DNA of 64,000 nt from Codonopsis lanceolata (GCA_013146195.2 CM028377.1:100896435-100960434); one strand, 5' to 3'. Shown: positions 32,931 through 44,340, counted from the stretch's first letter. The notes: a model not told the origin generated them from the letters alone. Program-made: numbers and translations.

Positions 32931-33823
32931 ATGAGCAGGCCGCCAAAGCGAGCCGGAGGGCTCGGCGGGGGCTTCAGCCCCATAGCAACCAAGCAAGCAA
33001 GCCAAGGAAGTTGGCCAGCGTCTGGAAGAAGGAACGTCGAGTGCTTAGAGGCAGAAAGCGAAATCGAAAGCCTCGATGTTCGAGATCATCCAATCATACA
33101 ACCTATGGAAGATGTAGAAGAGGTTATCATAAACTTGACTACCCGACCCGGAAAATAAAGGTGGGAATGGAAATTGCGAGGCGGACGAAAGGAGAGCCAT
33201 AATCGAGTTCTTGAGAGAACCAACGATGTCTTTGCATGGCAAGCCAGGATATGGAAGGCATTGCCGAGGATGTAGCGATACACCGTTTAAGCATCAATCC
33301 GACATTTGTACCTATCTGACGAAGCCGAGATATTTCTCCCAGGAAAAGCAAAGAGCCATCAAGCCATCAAGGAAATAGCCAAACTTCTTCGGGCGAGATC
33401 ATAAGATCTACCGTGGATTGCAAATGTTGTGATGGTCAAGAAAAATAACGGAGAAAATGGAGGATGTGCGTGGACTTCACCAACTTGAAGCATGCCGAAG
33501 GGCCAGGCCCTGCAGAGGATAGATCAAGCTGGTCGATTCTATCTCGGGATACAAATTACAAGCCGTGGGCGCCTACTCGAGGTACCACGGATCGGGATGT
33601 GGAAGAGGACCAAGGAATCTGACCTTCGAGCGGCAGGCGCCTCTCTGCTACAATATGATGTCGTTCGGCTGGCAGGCCACTACGGCGAATGGTAAACAAA
33701 GTCTTCGGCAACCAGTTGGGGAGGAATGTGGAGGCCTACAGATGATATGGTGATCAAAGCGAAGGAAGCAGGCCACATAGGCGACCTCGGAGAAAACCAT
33801 AAACCTCAGAGAAAGAACAAAAT
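32931..33823 (+). pseudogene. gypsy reverse transcriptase, N-terminal half, frameshifted
   Basis: Blocks in order but in changing frames: FAWQARIW near 33230 (with VAIHRLSINPTFVPI next), the strong RT signature KWRMCVDFTNLKHA (33452-33494), RIDQ (33510), and KVFGNQLGRNVEAY near 33700. The YVDDM catalytic motif (about 33736-33753) has a 2-base loss between Tyr and the Asp pair. This order is diagnostic of gypsy RT. The sequence ends at the gap. Confidence 0.85.
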
Positions 33824-33923
33824 NNNNNNNNNNNNNNNNNNNNNNNNNNNNNNNNNNNNNNNNNNNNNNNNNNNNNNNNNNNNNNNNNNNNNNNNNNNNN
33901 NNNNNNNNNNNNNNNNNNNNNNN
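33824..33923. other. assembly gap, exactly 100 N
   Basis: One hundred N. This fixed size is the usual placeholder for a gap of unknown length. The left side is plus-strand gypsy RT; the right side is an inverted LTR fragment of another family, so the gap hides at least the remainder of one element. Confidence 0.99.
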
Positions 33924-34835
33924 TTAAAACTAGTTAGAGATGTTAGGTATAAGTAAGGGTTAGGGAGGTTTAAGTGGGTTTAAAAGGATTCAGCGGGTGC
34001 AAGTCGCTCAAAGATCAAACAGGGGAAAAATCCCGTAAGTGAGTTTCTGATGTTGAGTATAAGCGCCTCATCTACCGGGCTTGGTCTATTTTTGAATTGC
34101 TCGTGGTTGAGGCGGGCTTCACAAGATGCGCAAGGCCCGGGCTTCGGACCTCTTTATGTCCTCAAACTTGGTCTAAACATGTCCTAAATGGTCCCAACTT
34201 ATGGGCAACCATTCTAAGGTCTAACCCAACTCAAAACAAGTCGGAAACACACCCGAACAACTCCCGAAACAACTCGAGCGAAACCGGGAAGGGGTGCAAC
34301 GTGCAACCGAATCATTTAATGAACTCGCAATCAAACGAAGCAATGAAAGGAGACTTTTAAGGCAAGTCTAAGGGATAATGAAGAAGCTTAAATACTTCTA
34401 GAAAGTTGAATAACAACTAGGAAATAAGAATCCCAAAGGAGAGACGATTACGCGACTCGATTCCCGAACTACAGACGAAGACTATCTCCAAAGCTTCCAA
34501 ATCAACGATAGACTTAATGAACACCTCCAACTTGAAGTCTAATGCATCTAAACATGTTAATAAACCATATTATAAAAGTCTAGGGCCAAACCGAGGTCAC
34601 GAACACAATACGCAAGCAACCCTCAATCGCCGCATTCCGACTATCGCCGAGTCATCACGACTTGTGACTTTAGCAAGTCAACAACTATATGGAGTTCTTA
34701 ATAATGTTTTGGTCTTAACGTGGTCTCTCATACATATCTAGACCCTCTCGCAAACCAAACATACAATCAACAAAGGAAGAAGTTCAAGTATAGCACGCAA
34801 AACCGAGCTAACGGCGAAATGGGTGTCACAAAAAA
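33924..34835 (-). repeat. fragment of a long gypsy-type LTR, inverted
   Basis: On the minus strand the order ...acatgtttagatgcatt..., cggtttcgctcgag, gttcgggtgtgtttc, gatgaggcgctt, cttacgggatttttc, aaacccacttaaacc follows the same order of landmarks as 49050-49560 of the solo LTR (gcatcgtcggtttgg, gtcgttcgggag, gatgcggtcgcatcacc, cttacgggattttac, aaacccacttactt). So it is a diverged relative in opposite orientation. It directly abuts the broken RT of the Copia element at about 34836. Confidence 0.5.
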
Positions 34836-34844
34836 AACTTGTGC

Positions 34845-36320
34845 AACAAGGCGAGCCTTGTATCTCACAATCTTATTTTTTCATTTCTTTTCGAACAAAA
34901 TCCATCTCATCCAATGGGTTTCACAATTTCCGGAGTGAGAACGATAGATCCAAATACTTTTCGTTTATTCAACGAATTTAATTCAACCTTCATGGCATCT
35001 ATCCATTTGATCTTGTCATGCCTCTTTTGACATTCAGATACAGATTTCGGTTCGGGATCATTAGTCTCGTCATTAATTTCTTGGGATACCGAATAAGAGA
35101 ATATATCATCAATATTCTCCATTTCATTCTTCCATATTTTTCCATTACATATGTAATTAATGGAAATCTCATGGTTATCATCGTACCGCGGTGGCTATTT
35201 AGATTTGCATGATCGTGTTTCTTCTCGAACAATTTCACGATCGTGTGTTTCTTCTCGAACACTTTCATGTGATTGGGGATTTTCAATCACTTTCCTTTTC
35301 TTGCGAGATTTTTATCCTTTGAACCAATGGGTCGCCCACGCTCGAGGCGTGTCTTAGATTCATTTGCCATTTTATCATTTGACGGCCCTTTTGGTATTTC
35401 ATTCGGGCAGGAGCATTTATAGCATTACATGTGACTTTGTCACTTTGCATATCTATAAATGCATCCGGCAACCGATTCGCTACATTTTGTAAATGTATGA
35501 TTTTTGAACTTCCATTCACGTTGCTTTGTGGGAGGGTCAAGGTGCAATAACGATGATGTGCACCACTTGATCTTTCTTCCCACTTGTTTCCCTCTTCACC
35601 AAAAGGTGGAAACTTGTCTTCATTAAATGACAACGCAAAGCGTGCCGTAAAGACGCCACCCATTTTTGGTTCAAGATATTTTATTATAGTAGGGGATTCA
35701 TACCCAACATATACTCCTAATCTCTTTGTGGTCCCATCTGCGTTGGTGGAGCAATTGGTACATATACCGCACAACCAAAAACTCTTAGATGGGATAGATT
35801 CGGCCTCGCCCCGAATGCCAACTGATTGGGAGTATTTGTGATATGCACTTGGCCTCGAGGCGAATCGGCCGCATGTAAAAACAAAGATGACCCCATACAA
35901 AAGTAGGAGCTTTGTTTCATCATTAATGGTCCGCAAAAAGTTGAATACGCTTGATCAACGATTCACCAAACCATTTTGTGTATGAACATGGGCTACATTG
36001 GATGTTCAACATCGCCCTATTGCCATACAATAATCATTGAATGCTTGAGATGTAAATTCACCAAGATTATCAAGTCTAACTTTCTTGATCATATAATCGG
36101 GAATTGTGCTCGTCGCATTGATTATTTGTGCAAGGAATTTGGCAAATGTGTACGAAGTTGATAATAGACATACATGCGACCATTTGCTAGAAGCATCAAT
36201 CAATACCATAAAGTATTGGAATGGTCCACTTAGTGGATGGATAGGTCCACATATATCACCCCGAATTGCTCCAAAAACGATGGTGATTCATATCCAACTT
36301 TAGTTGGTGATGGTCTAATT
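34845..36320 (-). pseudogene. Copia integrase and RT start, frameshifted
   Basis: Minus-strand integrase core at 36209-36006 (VLIDASSKWSHVCLLS; KKVRLDNLGEFTSQAF) shows the first two Asp of the DDE triad. The later region at 35936-35283 shows LRVFGCAVYVPIAP and RLGVYVGYESPTIIKYLEP (in neighbouring frames), typical of the integrase C-terminus of Copia. Then KKRGRPIG-like sequence is followed by DAMKVELNSLNKRKVFG and LTPEIVKPIG (35050-34907), the first block of RT. The protein breaks off around the RT block KIVRYKARLVAQ (34890-34845). Several frameshifts are present. Confidence 0.85.
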
Positions 36321-36739
36321 ATCAACTTTCCTTGAGAACAAGCCTCACAAAGGAGTTCATTAGATTGAAAAATCTTCTGGTTTTTCAATGGATGACCACT
36401 AGAATTTCTATAATTCTACGCATCATTATTGATCCTGGTGCTCCATGATCATGCCAAGCTTTAAATGTTTCAAAGAAACTTTCAGTTTACCTAGAATATG
36501 ATTCAAATATTCTTATGATTGTACTATACAATCCGATGATAAAGATGACAATTTTCTCCAATATACACTTGCTTCCGGAAGTGTTTGAGGTAATGCAAAG
36601 ATATTCATCATTCCCTTATTCATAGTCTCAATATGATATCCATTCGACGAATGTCTTTGAAACTTAACAAGTTTCTTTGAGACTTAGAGAGAACAATGCA
36701 TTATTTATTATAAATTTCGCACTCCAGCATTAGAAAATT

Positions 36740-38180
36740 GTCTTGCCAAATCCTTCAATTATTTTGGCATTACCAGATATAGTGTTGACATTAGCATTGT
36801 CAATTTTGAGATAAGGAAAATATTTCTTATTTTTAAGTATGGTATGCGTAGTAGCGCTGTCTGCAAGACATAAATCTCATCCTTGGATTTTGGATTCAGA
36901 CATATTTGTGATTTATTTCAATATGAGAGAAAGTAAAATAAGATGAATAAATATGATAACACATGAATGCAAAATACATATATAAACTTTATTGTAAGCA
37001 TGTTAGTATATATAGGAAAAGCGATAATGTTCCTACATAACAACATGTTACTTTTTCCACAGCCTTTTATCTTAAACTCGGACCATAGCTTCATTCCTAT
37101 ATGAATTTATTGTTCATGACCAATATCATCACTAATGGTATTGGTTATGTCGTCGTTGGTCATATCACCGAAATCAAAATGAAGATCTTCAGGATCATTT
37201 TCAAGGAAATTTGTCTCTACATTCTTTCATTTTTGTGATCTCTCATAAATATCAACTAGATGTTTGGCCGCTCTTCGGCATGTGCGTGCCTGGCCCTGTC
37301 ATGCCACACCTAAAACATGAACTTTCTTCATTGTTTGACGCACATTTTGCCTATTCGAAGAGGTGTTTCTATCATCATCTCTCGCTCCACTTGTGGCGAG
37401 AGGAATTTCCATTATACGGATGATGATGATGGCGCGAAAAGTTATTTCGCCCACGACCTCTTCCTCGGCCTTGATTTCGACCATGACCACGGCCTTGTCC
37501 ATGATTTCCTTGGCCTCGACCCGACCGCGACTCCACATCACTACCACGCCCACGCCTGGCCTTCATCATACATAGTCCCATTCGCCAGTGGAATGGGTTC
37601 AAACTGGTCGAGATTCATGGTTTTTCATTAAAATCTCATTATTCTGCTCACTACAGGAGGCAAGAGATCAATTTGAGTACCTTTTAAAACCCTTTTCTCG
37701 ATATTGCCGGCAGAGCATATTCGAGGCATGAAATGTGGAGAAAGTCTTCTCCAACATATCATATTCGTGATGGTTTCCCCACATAATTTTAACTGTGAGG
37801 TTATTATGTACATCATTGAACTATATTCATTGATGGTTTTAAAATCTTGTAGGCGGATATGAATCCAATCATAGTGTGCTTTTGGGAGAATGACCGTTTT
37901 CAAATGGTCATATCTTTCGCTCAAACTCTCCCAAAAGACGAGAGTGGATCATTCACCGTGAGGTACTCCATCTTTAGGTCTTCGTGGACGTGGTGTCGTA
38001 GGAAAATCATGGCTTGAGCCCTGTTGATTACTTATCCATTCACTATTACTTTGTTGGATAGTATTTTCGAGGCTTCTGGCGGTCAGGTGGGTTTCGGCAT
38101 CTATTTTCCAAGACATATATTTTTTTTCCCAGTTATGTCGAGCTTTTCAAATTCAAGCTTAGCAATGTTTGCCATTTGTG
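36740..38180 (-). pseudogene. Copia gag and protease, frameshifted
   Basis: From the minus-strand ATG near 38175 (MANIAKLEFEKLDITGK) a gag follows through several frame changes; the best block is RYDHLKTVILPKAHYDWIHI and LQDFKTINEYSS at 37924-37800. A Gly/Arg-rich segment (37600-37375) and a partial zinc-knuckle (37310-37260) come next. The protease active site is intact: DSATTHTILKNKKYF at about 36868-36820. The reading frame is broken, so no product is expected. Confidence 0.8.
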
Positions 38181-38509
38181 AAGAAAAACTATAAAAATGA
38201 AACATATATATTAATAAATGATAACATGAAAATTTTATTCATACGATAATCAATTACTACATGTTAAAATGTATGTTGAAAGCTATTGTAATCGCTAACG
38301 TGACATACATGATACAAAGATAGATAATAAAAATCTCAAAATCGTTTAGGGAATTCAAAGAAAAAACCATTGCGGTGCACGCAATAACAAGTATGATAAT
38401 AATCATCAACATTGAGGGAACATTTTGTAGAAGATGATATGATATTGAGAGTTTGTAAGAAGATAGTAAAAATGTGAGTAATCTATTAAGATGTTGCCGT
38501 ATATATGGA

Positions 38510-38640
38510 GGAAAAAATGACCGTTTATGACCGTTAACTAGCCGTTTATTACCGTTGGAGGAGATATGTAAAAATCAGCAACTAGCCGTTTATAGCCGTT
38601 ATATAGCCGTTAACTAGCCGTTATAGGATATGGGTAAAAA
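38510..38640 (-). repeat. agccgtta-type short repeats in the Copia leader
   Basis: The words agccgtta, actagccgtt and gaccgttta occur about nine times in 130 bp, in the leader between the LTR and gag. The period is irregular (8-22 bp). Confidence 0.7.
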
Positions 38641-39143
38641 TGTAAAAATTCTGATTTAATAGAATTGCATTTATATTATGAATAAATATAAAACTTATTA
38701 GGAGCAATAAATAAAATAACTCCGCATGAATATTTTTCCAAATAACTTTATACAGCCTATTATATAGCATACATATATATTCACGCCACGCTTACTTCGG
38801 CAAGCCTTTCTACGTGGGTGTTTGTAAGTCAAGAATAAATATATATGTATATAAAGTTAGTCATATATAGAATTGAAATATATGTATATATATAAATATT
38901 CAGTTTATAGCTTGGGGTTATTTCCGCACAAGCATCAACGAACATATATATTATGCGTTAAATAATAAATTATTATTTCGTCATCTCACCATATATTATC
39001 GACGGTGGCTCAGCCAATCTTTTCTTAATAATGGTGATATATGATATATATTGAAGTAAAACAGAGATATAAAATAAAAAATATATCGGTAGAAAATTTT
39101 ATCGATTGGGGTTGTTAATAGTAAAACAAACATGCTAATAACG

Positions 39144-39385
39144 TGTTATAAAGTAACCACAAAGTAGAACAAAGAGTATTGAGAGAAAGAGAGAGAGAGA
39201 GAGATTTATTCAGAGGAATCGTCTGTCCAATAACCTTACATTGCTCGGTATTTATAACCGAGCAATGAACGAAGTATCTGCCAATCCATTTGCCAATGTT
39301 GACAAACCATGCCAATCTACAACCTACCTATGCTAGCTATTGCCATCCTACCAATGTTCATTCAATGTTCATTTATTACATAACA
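39144..39385 (-). repeat. 5' LTR of the minus-strand Copia element
   Basis: In the element direction it starts TGTTATGTAATAAATG at 39385 and ends ...ctttataaCA at 39144 (242 bp). It has a TATA box (ttataaatac, about 39258-39249) and a pyrimidine-rich TC run (39207-39184). Next comes cgttattagcatg, resembling the cgttatcagcacg primer site of this Copia group. The LTR end is inferred from these signals, since no second LTR exists. Confidence 0.7.
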
Positions 39386-39508
39386 TTAATGATGCAATGA
39401 TTAATTATTGAGACTTAAAAAAAAATAGCGGTGATGTGGCCATTTCAAAACCCGCGTGAGACCTATCATGTGAATTCATTTAATATGTTCAACAAATTAG
39501 ATTTAGTC

Positions 39509-39515
<7 letters not shown>

Positions 39516-39577
<62 letters not shown>

Positions 39578-39819
39578 CCTAGTTGAATCCTGAGATAATA
39601 GTTTCGGTCCCTCATTGTTATTATTATTACCAGAAAAATCGCGGGATGTGCCCGAATGATACAGGGTTTGAGAACATGTCATTGTCAACTAATAACACAT
39701 ACAAGGTTCAACCTCAGAAAAAAGCAAATTGCTTCCACCAAGTATCGAACCCACGCTGCATGCCTCCAGAATCTTATGTCCACCTCCTTTTACCACTCGA
39801 CTATGCCCCGGGGGACGAC
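39516..39819 (-). mobile_element. tRNA-derived SINE-like element
   Basis: A perfect 13-bp target-site duplication ttagtccaataat flanks it (39503-39515 and 39820-39832). On the minus strand the head carries a box A-like sequence (catagtcgagtggtaaaagg, about 39805-39786) and a box B-like sequence (gggttcgatacttgg, about 39755-39741), at tRNA-like spacing. These are the internal RNA polymerase III promoter. The body continues to a taataataataac stretch (near 39620) and a (TA)n tract of about 60 bp at the 3' tail. Length is about 304 bp with the TA tract. No coding sequence. Confidence 0.75.
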
Positions 39820-39839
39820 TTAGTCCAATAATGTATAAC

Positions 39840-40308
39840 TTATTTATTCAAACTGGTTTTTTATTTAAGGACATGTATCTTTTGTAATTCAATTATATTC
39901 AAATAAAATGAAAATAAATTAAAAATAAAATTAAAGGCTATATGCAGATGATTCTCAACTGCTAAAATTGGGTGGATTTAGGATAGACTTCATCAGTTCT
40001 ATTGTATGTATTATCTGAGTTTTCAAAGTTAAATATTTGGATATTTAATGCAAATTGTAATATAAGTGCAATAAAAAATGAGATGTTTAAGTTTTCAAAT
40101 ACATGTGTTCATGTGTTGTATTGATTACATCTGTTCATATTTCAACTAATTGCACATTCCAAGGCATGAACAACTTTTCATATTTCAAAAAAAAAATCAA
40201 GGCAGAGACAACTATTTATTGTATAAAGATTACTTTCCATATTTGGCAAGATAATTTGGGCGGAAAATTGTTATATTGGGCTGTGTTAAAATCACATTTG
40301 TCATTATA
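39840..40308. other. AT-rich DNA, nothing recognised
   Basis: Flank between the SINE-like element and the first Helitron. The 76-codon plus frame at 40103 has no known domain. Confidence 0.5.
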
Positions 40309-40452
40309 TCTATATTATAAAACAGCTAGGTAATTGACTATGGTTATTCAGAGATTAAGATTAAATTATCTTTAAAAAAATGATATTGGTTTAAAAAGTT
40401 TTTAGATGAAATATCTTACAAAGAAATGTATCTCACATTATTTAGAAATGAA

Positions 40453-41285
40453 CTAGTACTCTTGCCCGTGCCGATGACACGTCGCCAGTTTGAGAATTTA
40501 TCAATAAATGAAGCAGATATTGTGGAAATGAATTAATATTTACTTATAATTTGTATGGGTTGGATATATGTACACTACACAACGAAAAGAGGAGAAAACT
40601 CAAATACCTAACAAAATAAAACATTTTACTTTGATATTTATTTCATAATAAAACCAATAAATAAATATTTTAATTGCAACTACTGTTAAAATACCAAGAA
40701 AAAAAAATTTATTGTTTTCTCAATAACGAAAACTCGGTCTTTTCTTCTGGGGGTTCTTGCTTAACAACAATGGTTGGTTTGGAAACATGAGATGCAATAA
40801 CTTTGTCTATTATTTCTACATACACATGACACAAAGAAAATTCAAACACATTCATTTAACCAAATTTTCTGCTTCATCTGCAAAACTCGAATCCTCCCAC
40901 ATATTATCATATAAAATCTAACAGACGAACGGGGATGCATTTTGATCAAAATCAATCAATCCTAAAGGCTAAAAAAATGGAAACTAAATCATTGGAAACC
41001 AATACATATGCCACAACAAACGAAATCACAACAATGAGAAGATGTGTAGTATTCTATAAAAATAAACTTGTACCTGTGTCGATAGCACGATGCTAGAATG
41101 AGCATGATCAATGTATGAACCGAGTATGATGAAAATAAATTAATATATCCTTAATGTAAATTACACACCAACATCCCGAAAATTAAAGAAATAACATATT
41201 TTATTGGTCGTAAAAGTTTATAACTCATCTCAAAAGAAATTTTATAACTTATCTTAAAAGAGTATAATTAAGCATCAAAAAACAT

Positions 41286-41317
<32 letters not shown>

Positions 41318-42421
41318 CAACCCAACACTTGTTAATTGAAATAAATTTAAAAATGAAAATCTCTGCAAACGAAAATCACAAAATAAATTGAATAAGACAT
41401 AGTGAATTAATAAAATACAAAATCACAAAGATTTCAGACAAATAAGGAAAACTAAACACAACTTTTAATAAAATAAATAAATTAAAATACAAATATTCAA
41501 AATTAAAAAAGTTGATTACCAAACTTAGAAACAATTTTTTTCGGACAAAAATTAAACTGATTCAGTTAATTACGATAACAATAAAAAAATTAAAATACAA
41601 ATATTTAAAATTACAAAAATTAATTACAAATTTACGAACAATTTTTGTATAAAAAAAATAAATCTACGCCAGACATAAATTAAATTGAGATTTAGTTGAT
41701 TACGATAGCAATCAATTAAGAAACTACAACTAAATATTTGTAAACCTGTAAAGGTCATTTTATTATTAATGAACTACTAAAAATATTATTTTCTTAAAAA
41801 AAATTGACTTTCAAACAAGGCCTCTTTGTCCGGAACGGAGGGATTAATTAATAATTTGTATAAGAAATTGTGGGCTGGACAAAAATTAAATTGATCAAGT
41901 TAATTAAGATAACAATTAAAAAGAAAAAAAAATAAATATTTCAAATTACAAAACTTACGATTTTTTTTAAAAAATTATTTGTATACGAAATTACGAGTCA
42001 GAAAAAAATTAAATTTATAATTACGATAACAATTAAAAAGAAAAAAATACAAATACAAATTTTTGCAACCATAAAACTGTAAAACCTTAAAATATTAACT
42101 GTAAAACTGTAATATATAATTTTCGCAGTAAAAAAGTGAATCTCATAGAAACTGATGAATATGTAGAGAGGAGGAGAGAGAAAGAGATAGAGAAGGAGTG
42201 AGAGATAAAATGATTGTGGAGATAAAATAAAGATGGAAAAAAACGTGATAAAAGTGGTTGAGATTGTAAGATTAAATCCTGATCAGTAATTGTGTTTGGT
42301 ATAAGGAAACCCAAAAGAGGAGGTTACTCAAATAAATGACAGCCATAGGATGATAGTAAAAAAATTAAATCCTGACCTCTGAATAGCCCTAGTCAATTAC
42401 CTAGCTTTTTTATAATATAGA
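40453..42421 (-). mobile_element. Helitron B, inserted in Helitron A, opposite strand
   Basis: On the minus strand it starts TCTATATTATAAAAAAGC at 42421 and ends ...gcacgggcaagagtaCTAG|T at 40453. It is 1,969 bp. The order of parts (ctgtcatttatttgagtaacc; TC-rich block at 42200-42130; attaattttt-rich repeats; catcatactcggttcata; a two-exon-like module at 40905-40715) is the same as in the plus-strand tract 56610-59069. The module includes a 36-codon open stretch IIDKVIASHVSKPTIVVK ending in a stop. A fragment of a Stowaway-type element (ccggaacggagggatta, about 41829) lies inside. Confidence 0.75.
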
Positions 42422-42757
42422 TATTGGTTATAAAAGTCATTAGATAAAGACATCTTTTATTATTACCAATAGGAAATATGTATCCACATTATTTAGAAAT
42501 GAATGTTGGTTAAAAAGTCTTTTATCTACTGCTATTATTACTAATATAAAATATGTATACCACATGGTTAGAATGTGTTGTTGGTTTTAAAGTCTTTAGA
42601 TAAAAGACTTAAACTTTCATTACCAATAAAAGTATAAAATAAGTATCTCACATTGTTTAAAAATGAATTATGATTTTAAATTTTTTTAACAAAATGACTT
42701 CTAATATTATTATCAAGTTAAATGTTAATTTTAAAAGTCTTTATATAAAAAAAATTA

Positions 42758-43015
42758 CTCCCTCCGTCCCTAAATTATCGTCCTCCTTTCCTTTTTCATC
42801 CATCCCAAAATAATTGACCACTTTGAAACTTACCTTTTTAGAACATCACTCTTACCACTTTACCCTTACATTTTCACTCTACTTTAATTATGGGCCACAT
42901 ACACATGGACTTTAAAGAAAACTACACATTAAACCAATATAAATAATCAAGTCAATTGTTTTTTCTTAACTTGTGCGTCGGGTCAACTATGACGATTATT
43001 TAAGGACGGAGGGAG
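42758..43015. mobile_element. Stowaway MITE (Tc1/mariner type), complete
   Basis: 258 bp bounded by ctccctccgtccctaaatta and its inverted form taaggacggagggag, with TA on both sides (42756-42757 and 43016-43017). The inverted repeats extend about 25 bp (tatcgtc against gacgatta). It lies in Helitron A. The homologous site near 63695 has the same flanks without the element, which supports the borders. Confidence 0.93.
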
Positions 43016-43245
43016 TACTATTATTATTAATACAAAATATGTATCTCACGTTAGCTAGAAACTTATATTAATTTTAAAAGTATTTAGGTAAAAAAAATTG
43101 TTTAATATTAGTAACAATAGAAAAAAAAATTATAGTCATGGAAGAGATTAACAATCTAATTATAATGTCTAAAAGTTATATTTTTATTATAAAAAAAATA
43201 TATCCCACATTGTATCCGTGCGGAGCACGGGGTAAATAACTAATA

Positions 43246-43667
43246 GATATATAAAACAACTAGGTAATTGACTAGGGCTATTCAGAGGTTGAGATTAAAT
43301 TATTTTAAAAAAAATTAACTATTGAAATTCACCCTTATATTCACATGTGTGATCGTAGTTATCTATTTTTAACTCCCTATTTTTTATTTTCCTTATTACA
43401 AGTCACCTCAAACAATTAATATTATGAACAATCATCTCTTTTTCTTCTCTGTGTGTTTTATCTTCATATTACAAGGTCACACTCTTCGATTAATTTTCTG
43501 AACAGTCATCTCTTATAAAACATCAATCTCTCAATTATCACATGAATCAATATACCCCTCAACTGTAACATTTTTTTAAATCGCACCTTCTATTTTGACA
43601 CTGTCATTTTAATTGACAAAATTAGATATACTGATACCGTATCATAGGCACAGACATAAAGATATAG
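43246..43667 (+). mobile_element. Helitron C, short and degenerate
   Basis: It begins gatatataaaacaactaggt directly after Helitron A ends and stops at gataccgtatcataggcac...gatatag|t. It is a diverged copy of the 428-bp Helitron at 59070-59497 (shared: gtaattgactagggctattc, cacatgtgtga, aattgacaaaatyaga). The TC and CTAG ends are mutated. Confidence 0.6.
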
Positions 43668-44035
43668 TATGTGTGTGTGTGTGTCTATATATATATAGAT
43701 TCCATCACCTACTAACCCAACTCAATCAAATATTGTCGTTTTTTTTTCATTTCATGTATTTTCAACGTTAAAATAGTCCGATCTGCAATTTTAAGTGAAG
43801 ATCACCGACAACAAAATAAAAAGAAAGAAAAGAAATCAACTGAAACAAAGTATGAAAATGCTTAGAAAATACTTCCGTTGTTTCATCCAAATAGTTCAAG
43901 TTTGAAAAGACAAACTATTAAGAATACTTTCTCAATTCCACTCAAAAAGTCCAATTTCTAGAAAATGGTATCGACCTGCAATTATTCCTAGTTAGTACAT
44001 AGTGCAAGGGAAATATTACATACCAACATAATATT
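43668..44035. other. short microsatellites, no gene
   Basis: (GT)n at 43668-43684 and a short (TA)n next to it, then AT-rich DNA. Confidence 0.6.
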
Positions 44036-44340
44036 GTGGTTAGGTCTAACAATTACAACCTAAAACCCTTTAACATACCCGACCCGACCCGACCTAAAAA
44101 ATACACGACCCTACACAACCCGTTAATATTTTGGGATCAAAACTGGTAACTCATTTCAACCCAAAAATATTAATAAGTTGAGACGGGGTGAGCCTATTAT
44201 TCATTTCGACGGTCCGATCCGTTTTAACCCTATTTGATTCAACACAACTCATTTTGATTTATTTGATATCCAAATTCTAATGAATTTCGATCCAATACCC
44301 ATCTCAACCCACTAAAAATTGTCAGATCTAACTGTGGCAC
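44036..44340. mobile_element. possible MITE with gtggttaggtctaacaatt ends
   Basis: The left end gtggttaggtctaacaatt (about 44037) pairs with aattgtcagatctaactgtgg at the right (about 44316-44336), an inverted repeat of about 19 bp with few mismatches. Inside is a cccgacccgacccgacc run (44079-44095). There is no coding sequence; the TSD is unclear. Confidence 0.5.

Larger units (their letters stand above)
29673..33823 (+). mobile_element. Ty3/gypsy element (Tat/Athila-like), running into the gap
   Basis: It has a 5' LTR, a primer-binding site, then a degraded gag-protease-RT region in the plus direction. Sequence is GC-rich, unlike all neighbours. It is inserted in the right arm of MULE 3. 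RNase H, integrase and the 3' LTR are not seen; the 100-N gap follows within RT. Beyond the gap the DNA belongs to another family, so more is missing than the gap size shows. Confidence 0.85.
34836..39385 (-). mobile_element. Copia element with short LTR, truncated in RT
   Basis: In the minus direction the order is 5' LTR (39385-39144), leader, gag (about 38180-37250), protease (about 36890-36740), integrase (about 36320-35700), and the start of RT (about 35080-34845). It ends within the first RT block and has no 3' LTR. Frameshifts are frequent. It resembles the Copia group with short LTRs and a half-tRNA type priming site. The missing part was probably removed together with the junction to the LTR fragment at 33924-34835. 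Confidence 0.85.
40309..43243 (+). mobile_element. Helitron A (non-autonomous), carrying nested insertions
   Basis: It starts A|TCTATATTATAAAACAG at 40309 and ends with the hairpin ccgtgc-gga-gcacgg (43216-43230), nine bases and CTAA|T at 43240-43243. The 5' TC, the 3' CTRR after a hairpin, and insertion between A and T are the Helitron signature. After removal of Helitron B (40453-42421) and the Stowaway (42758-43015) about 700 bp remain. These are mostly a degenerate array of ccaatag...atgtat.tc.cattggttag units, as in 60200-63900. No Rep/helicase is encoded. Its last 470 bp match 63500-63960. Confidence 0.8.

Noticed and set aside
34097..34741. Two plus-strand frames of 87 and 74 codons
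   Set aside because: They are antisense to an LTR fragment related to the solo LTR at 48880-52698 and carry no domain.
39741..39805. tRNA gene on the minus strand (box A and box B present)
   Set aside because: The sequence does not fold into a full cloverleaf by eye and it sits inside a 13-bp TSD; better explained as the head of a SINE-like element.
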